From contig SJOL01007113.1 in NCBI GenBank assembly GCA_004794785.1, positions 1,210,639 through 1,274,638 on the forward strand: a DNA stretch of 64,000 nucleotides, read 5' to 3'. Under the pieces are notes generated by a model. The model had not been told where the DNA came from, searched no databases, and was given only the letters and a program-made list of their open reading frames with translations. Shown piece after piece: positions 62,156 through 64,000 of the stretch (position 1 is the first letter of the stretch; every line of letters starts with the position of its first letter). The DNA is from Opisthorchis felineus (Eukaryota; Platyhelminthes; Trematoda; Opisthorchiida; Opisthorchiidae). The translations under genes were made by a program, and so were the position numbers.

Positions 62156-63345
62156 CTTCCTCGCATGATTTGCAGGCTATATTGGAACACGATGCTGTTT
62201 GCGAAAAAACTCGAACGAGTTCTGGCTAATATCGATCGCGGCTTACGCAAGTTGCTCTGGTAACAGTAATTATCGAGCAAAAATTGTTTACAGTAATAGC
62301 ACCTTCGCATATTTCGCGTCCACAAGGTCCATGTAGATTCTAGTATGTTCAGAAAATTATTTCAGCTTCAAAATATCTTAAAAAACTGTCCACTGTAAGT
62401 GGGTCATCTTTTTCTGCAATTCGCGATTTCTTAGCACATTAGGTAACGTATTCACAGTCGGTGGTGTTTATTGACCTTGAAGATTCGCACACTTAAACAA
62501 ATCACCAATGTAGGTAATTCGCATAATGCATGTAAATGTACATTATGCATAGACATTCTACACTATGAAGTGGCAACCCTGAAAACGTCGTAGCTTTTGA
62601 GAAATCGATTCCATTGTGCGAATAGTGAGCGGCCATCGGTCGCGAATCGCTGCACCATTTTGGGTTTGCGCGGGCAAAGACGACGTAGATTTTGCTCACG
62701 TACTCAAAATATTTCCAAAAAATACAGAAGGAAACATGTGAACCAACCAACCTTTCCACAAAATCCCCCACCGTCTTCAGGGAGACATCACGCTGAGCCG
62801 TGGAAGCCATTGAAAATATGAGTTCCACGCCCATAGTAGACCGTGAGTACGTGTAAACAAATTTCAACAAAACTGCGGCCGCATGAGATTTTAAAGGTTC
62901 GAATAAATGCCATCAAATGCTAAAACTTTATACTAAAGTTTCCTTCGTTCGAAATATGGTTTTCAGAGATATCTTGGGTGTTCGTCTAAGGACGGGCAAA
63001 TCAACTTCGGGCTGCCCATTTAGAGTGCTTCTAGCGCCAAGATTTGAACCAATCAGAATGGGGGTTTCGCCACGCGTGTTGTGGTCACATGCTCGGGTGC
63101 TCTTGTGTGTCCCAGAAGCAATGGCAACTAACTAGTCACGCCGCTACAACCAGATTAAACGGCAGAGACGTGCTTCAAATACGGCGACAAACACCGTAGT
63201 TTTGCACTCGCTCTTTCGCAGTAAAATCATTGCACTTCTGTTGGGTACGAAAAAGCACGTGTTTTTCCGTATGGTTTTCAATATGGTCATGTCTCAGTCA
63301 GACCAGCCGCTCGCGACCGAGAGGTTTAGTTTTAAGCTACTAGTC
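62156..63345. other. No gene; carries one dispersed-repeat piece
   Basis: 62585-62630 is the minus-orientation match to 39045-39091. The two open frames crossing it (62502-62870 minus, 62597-62821 plus) have no motif. Near 63040-63140 there is a box-B-like GGTTCAAATC on the minus strand without a properly spaced box A. Confidence 0.45.
62580..62640 (-). repeat. Dispersed repeat, third copy (minus)
   Basis: The reverse complement of 62585-62630 matches 39045-39091 with shared CTATTCGCAC.ATGGAAT and AAAGCTACGACGT. Its downstream part does not obviously continue into the segment shared by 39.3 and 53.6 kb. Confidence 0.6.
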
Positions 63346-63520
63346 GAGCTCGAGGTCGCTGAATGATTAAAACGTGAACCTCTTAACTGGAAGTTCCGAA
63401 CCCAACCTGACCATCTTAGTTGCCCCTGTCTAGGCTAGTACAGCTTGGCACTATGTCTGCCCTCATGCTTCCTTCGGGTGGCGTGGCATCTACACACCGA
63501 GTGTGCGTTACAGCTGAACA
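63346..63520 (+). mobile_element. tRNA-derived SINE, family 1, copy D
   Basis: The only plus-strand copy here. The body retains CCCCTGTCTAGGCTAGT, CATGCTTCCTTCGGGTGGCG and the end GTTACAGCTGAAC, nearly as in copy B. The tRNA-like head is degraded: box B reads GTTCCGAACCC and box A is hard to recognise. A short T-run (TATTTTTTGG) follows the end, consistent with a T-rich tail. Confidence 0.8.
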
Positions 63521-64000
63521 ACTATTTTTTGGTTTTCCGTGCGTCTCCAGTCACTAGCCAGATCAGCTCGAACTGTTGAGCTAATGAGGCCTGCGAAGTT
63601 GATGAACTGAACTGCCTTACTTTAGCATGCTTTCCTGTGGGAAAGCGAACGGATAAACGAGTCCACACATTGATAGAATCGGAGTCAAGTTGCGTACTCC
63701 AAAAGCAATAGGTATGGACAGTCACATGATCCATTTGAGTTTATAACTTGTTCGTGGTTGGTACCATCCAAGTAAAGGTAGGAGCGTTTGTGCTGAGAGT
63801 CCGCATTGGCCAGGAACAGGGAGTGTTTCGTGAACAACCATGAAGTCGCTCCTAATCATCTGTACACTGAGCATGAACTCCAGATCACCTAACTGTGCTC
63901 ATTCGGGGCTCGGTCGTCCAATGTGGGAGTTCATATCACCAAACGGGACAAATATACCCGTTCTTTTTGCTAACGCGAGAAGTGACAGATCCCGATGAAA
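63521..64000. other. No recognisable gene
   Basis: One minus open frame (63522-63734) overlaps the SINE tail region and shows no motif. Nothing else is seen to the window end. Confidence 0.5.

Noticed and set aside
63040..63150. tRNA-like GGTTCAAATC on the minus strand
   Set aside because: The nearest box-A-like string is about 100 bp away, far beyond tRNA spacing, and no repeat body matches.
1..64000. CRISPR arrays, bacterial operons or phage genes
   Set aside because: No regularly spaced short repeats, ribosome binding sites or dense coding; intron-bearing transposase and SINEs make the DNA eukaryotic.

Overview
This 64 kb window reads as eukaryotic, repeat-rich genomic DNA with no intact host gene that I can recognise. 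There are no operons, Shine-Dalgarno sites, rRNA genes, true tRNA genes or CRISPR arrays. Almost everything that can be named is a decayed transposable element. A platyhelminth (trematode or cestode) genome is the best guess. It rests on one transposase gene cut by many introns of about 31-38 bp with GT/AG borders, on the mix of BEL/Pao LTR, CR1-like and second-type LINE elements, and on tRNA-derived SINEs. The species cannot be fixed from sequence alone.

Layout. 1-30 kb: mostly AT-rich, stop-dense sequence with three copies of one tRNA-derived SINE family (17.5, 18.1 and 23.9 kb, all minus strand), a few microsatellites and two neat inverted repeats (4.6 and 6.0 kb). 30.0-31.6 kb: minus-strand wreck of a non-LTR retrotransposon. 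33.8 kb: a second tRNA-like SINE. 39.0-39.4 kb: a dispersed repeat with relatives at 53.6 and 62.6 kb. 39.97-41.64 kb: minus-strand CR1-like LINE, 5' truncated but keeping its reverse transcriptase and C-terminus. 46,916-51,777: a complete-ended BEL/Pao LTR retrotransposon on the minus strand. It has TG...CA ends, a 4 bp target duplication GTGA and nearly identical LTRs, but RNase H and most of integrase are deleted and gag-pol carries many stops and shifts.

51.9-62.2 kb is the most interesting part: two related Mutator-like (MULE) transposase genes lie head to head. The plus copy (about 59.2-61.54 kb) has a FAR1-like N-terminal zinc finger, a DDE catalytic core with all three acidic residues, a SWIM zinc finger, an extra C-terminal Cys/His-rich domain, a basic nuclear-localisation-like tail and an acidic end, spread over about ten exons with tiny introns. 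The minus copy (about 51.93-53.34 kb) is shorter, has lost the SWIM finger and C-terminal part, and has Asn in place of the second catalytic Asp. Both are followed by the same ~44 bp 3' sequence, which in the plus copy sits in a 100 bp tandem duplication. Between the two copies lies about 5 kb of C/T-biased DNA. A fourth SINE copy (plus strand) lies at 63.35-63.52 kb.

The elements do not form a host pathway. They record successive insertions, and the BEL/Pao element is probably the youngest because its LTRs are nearly identical. All family calls come from motif recognition by eye; no database search was run.
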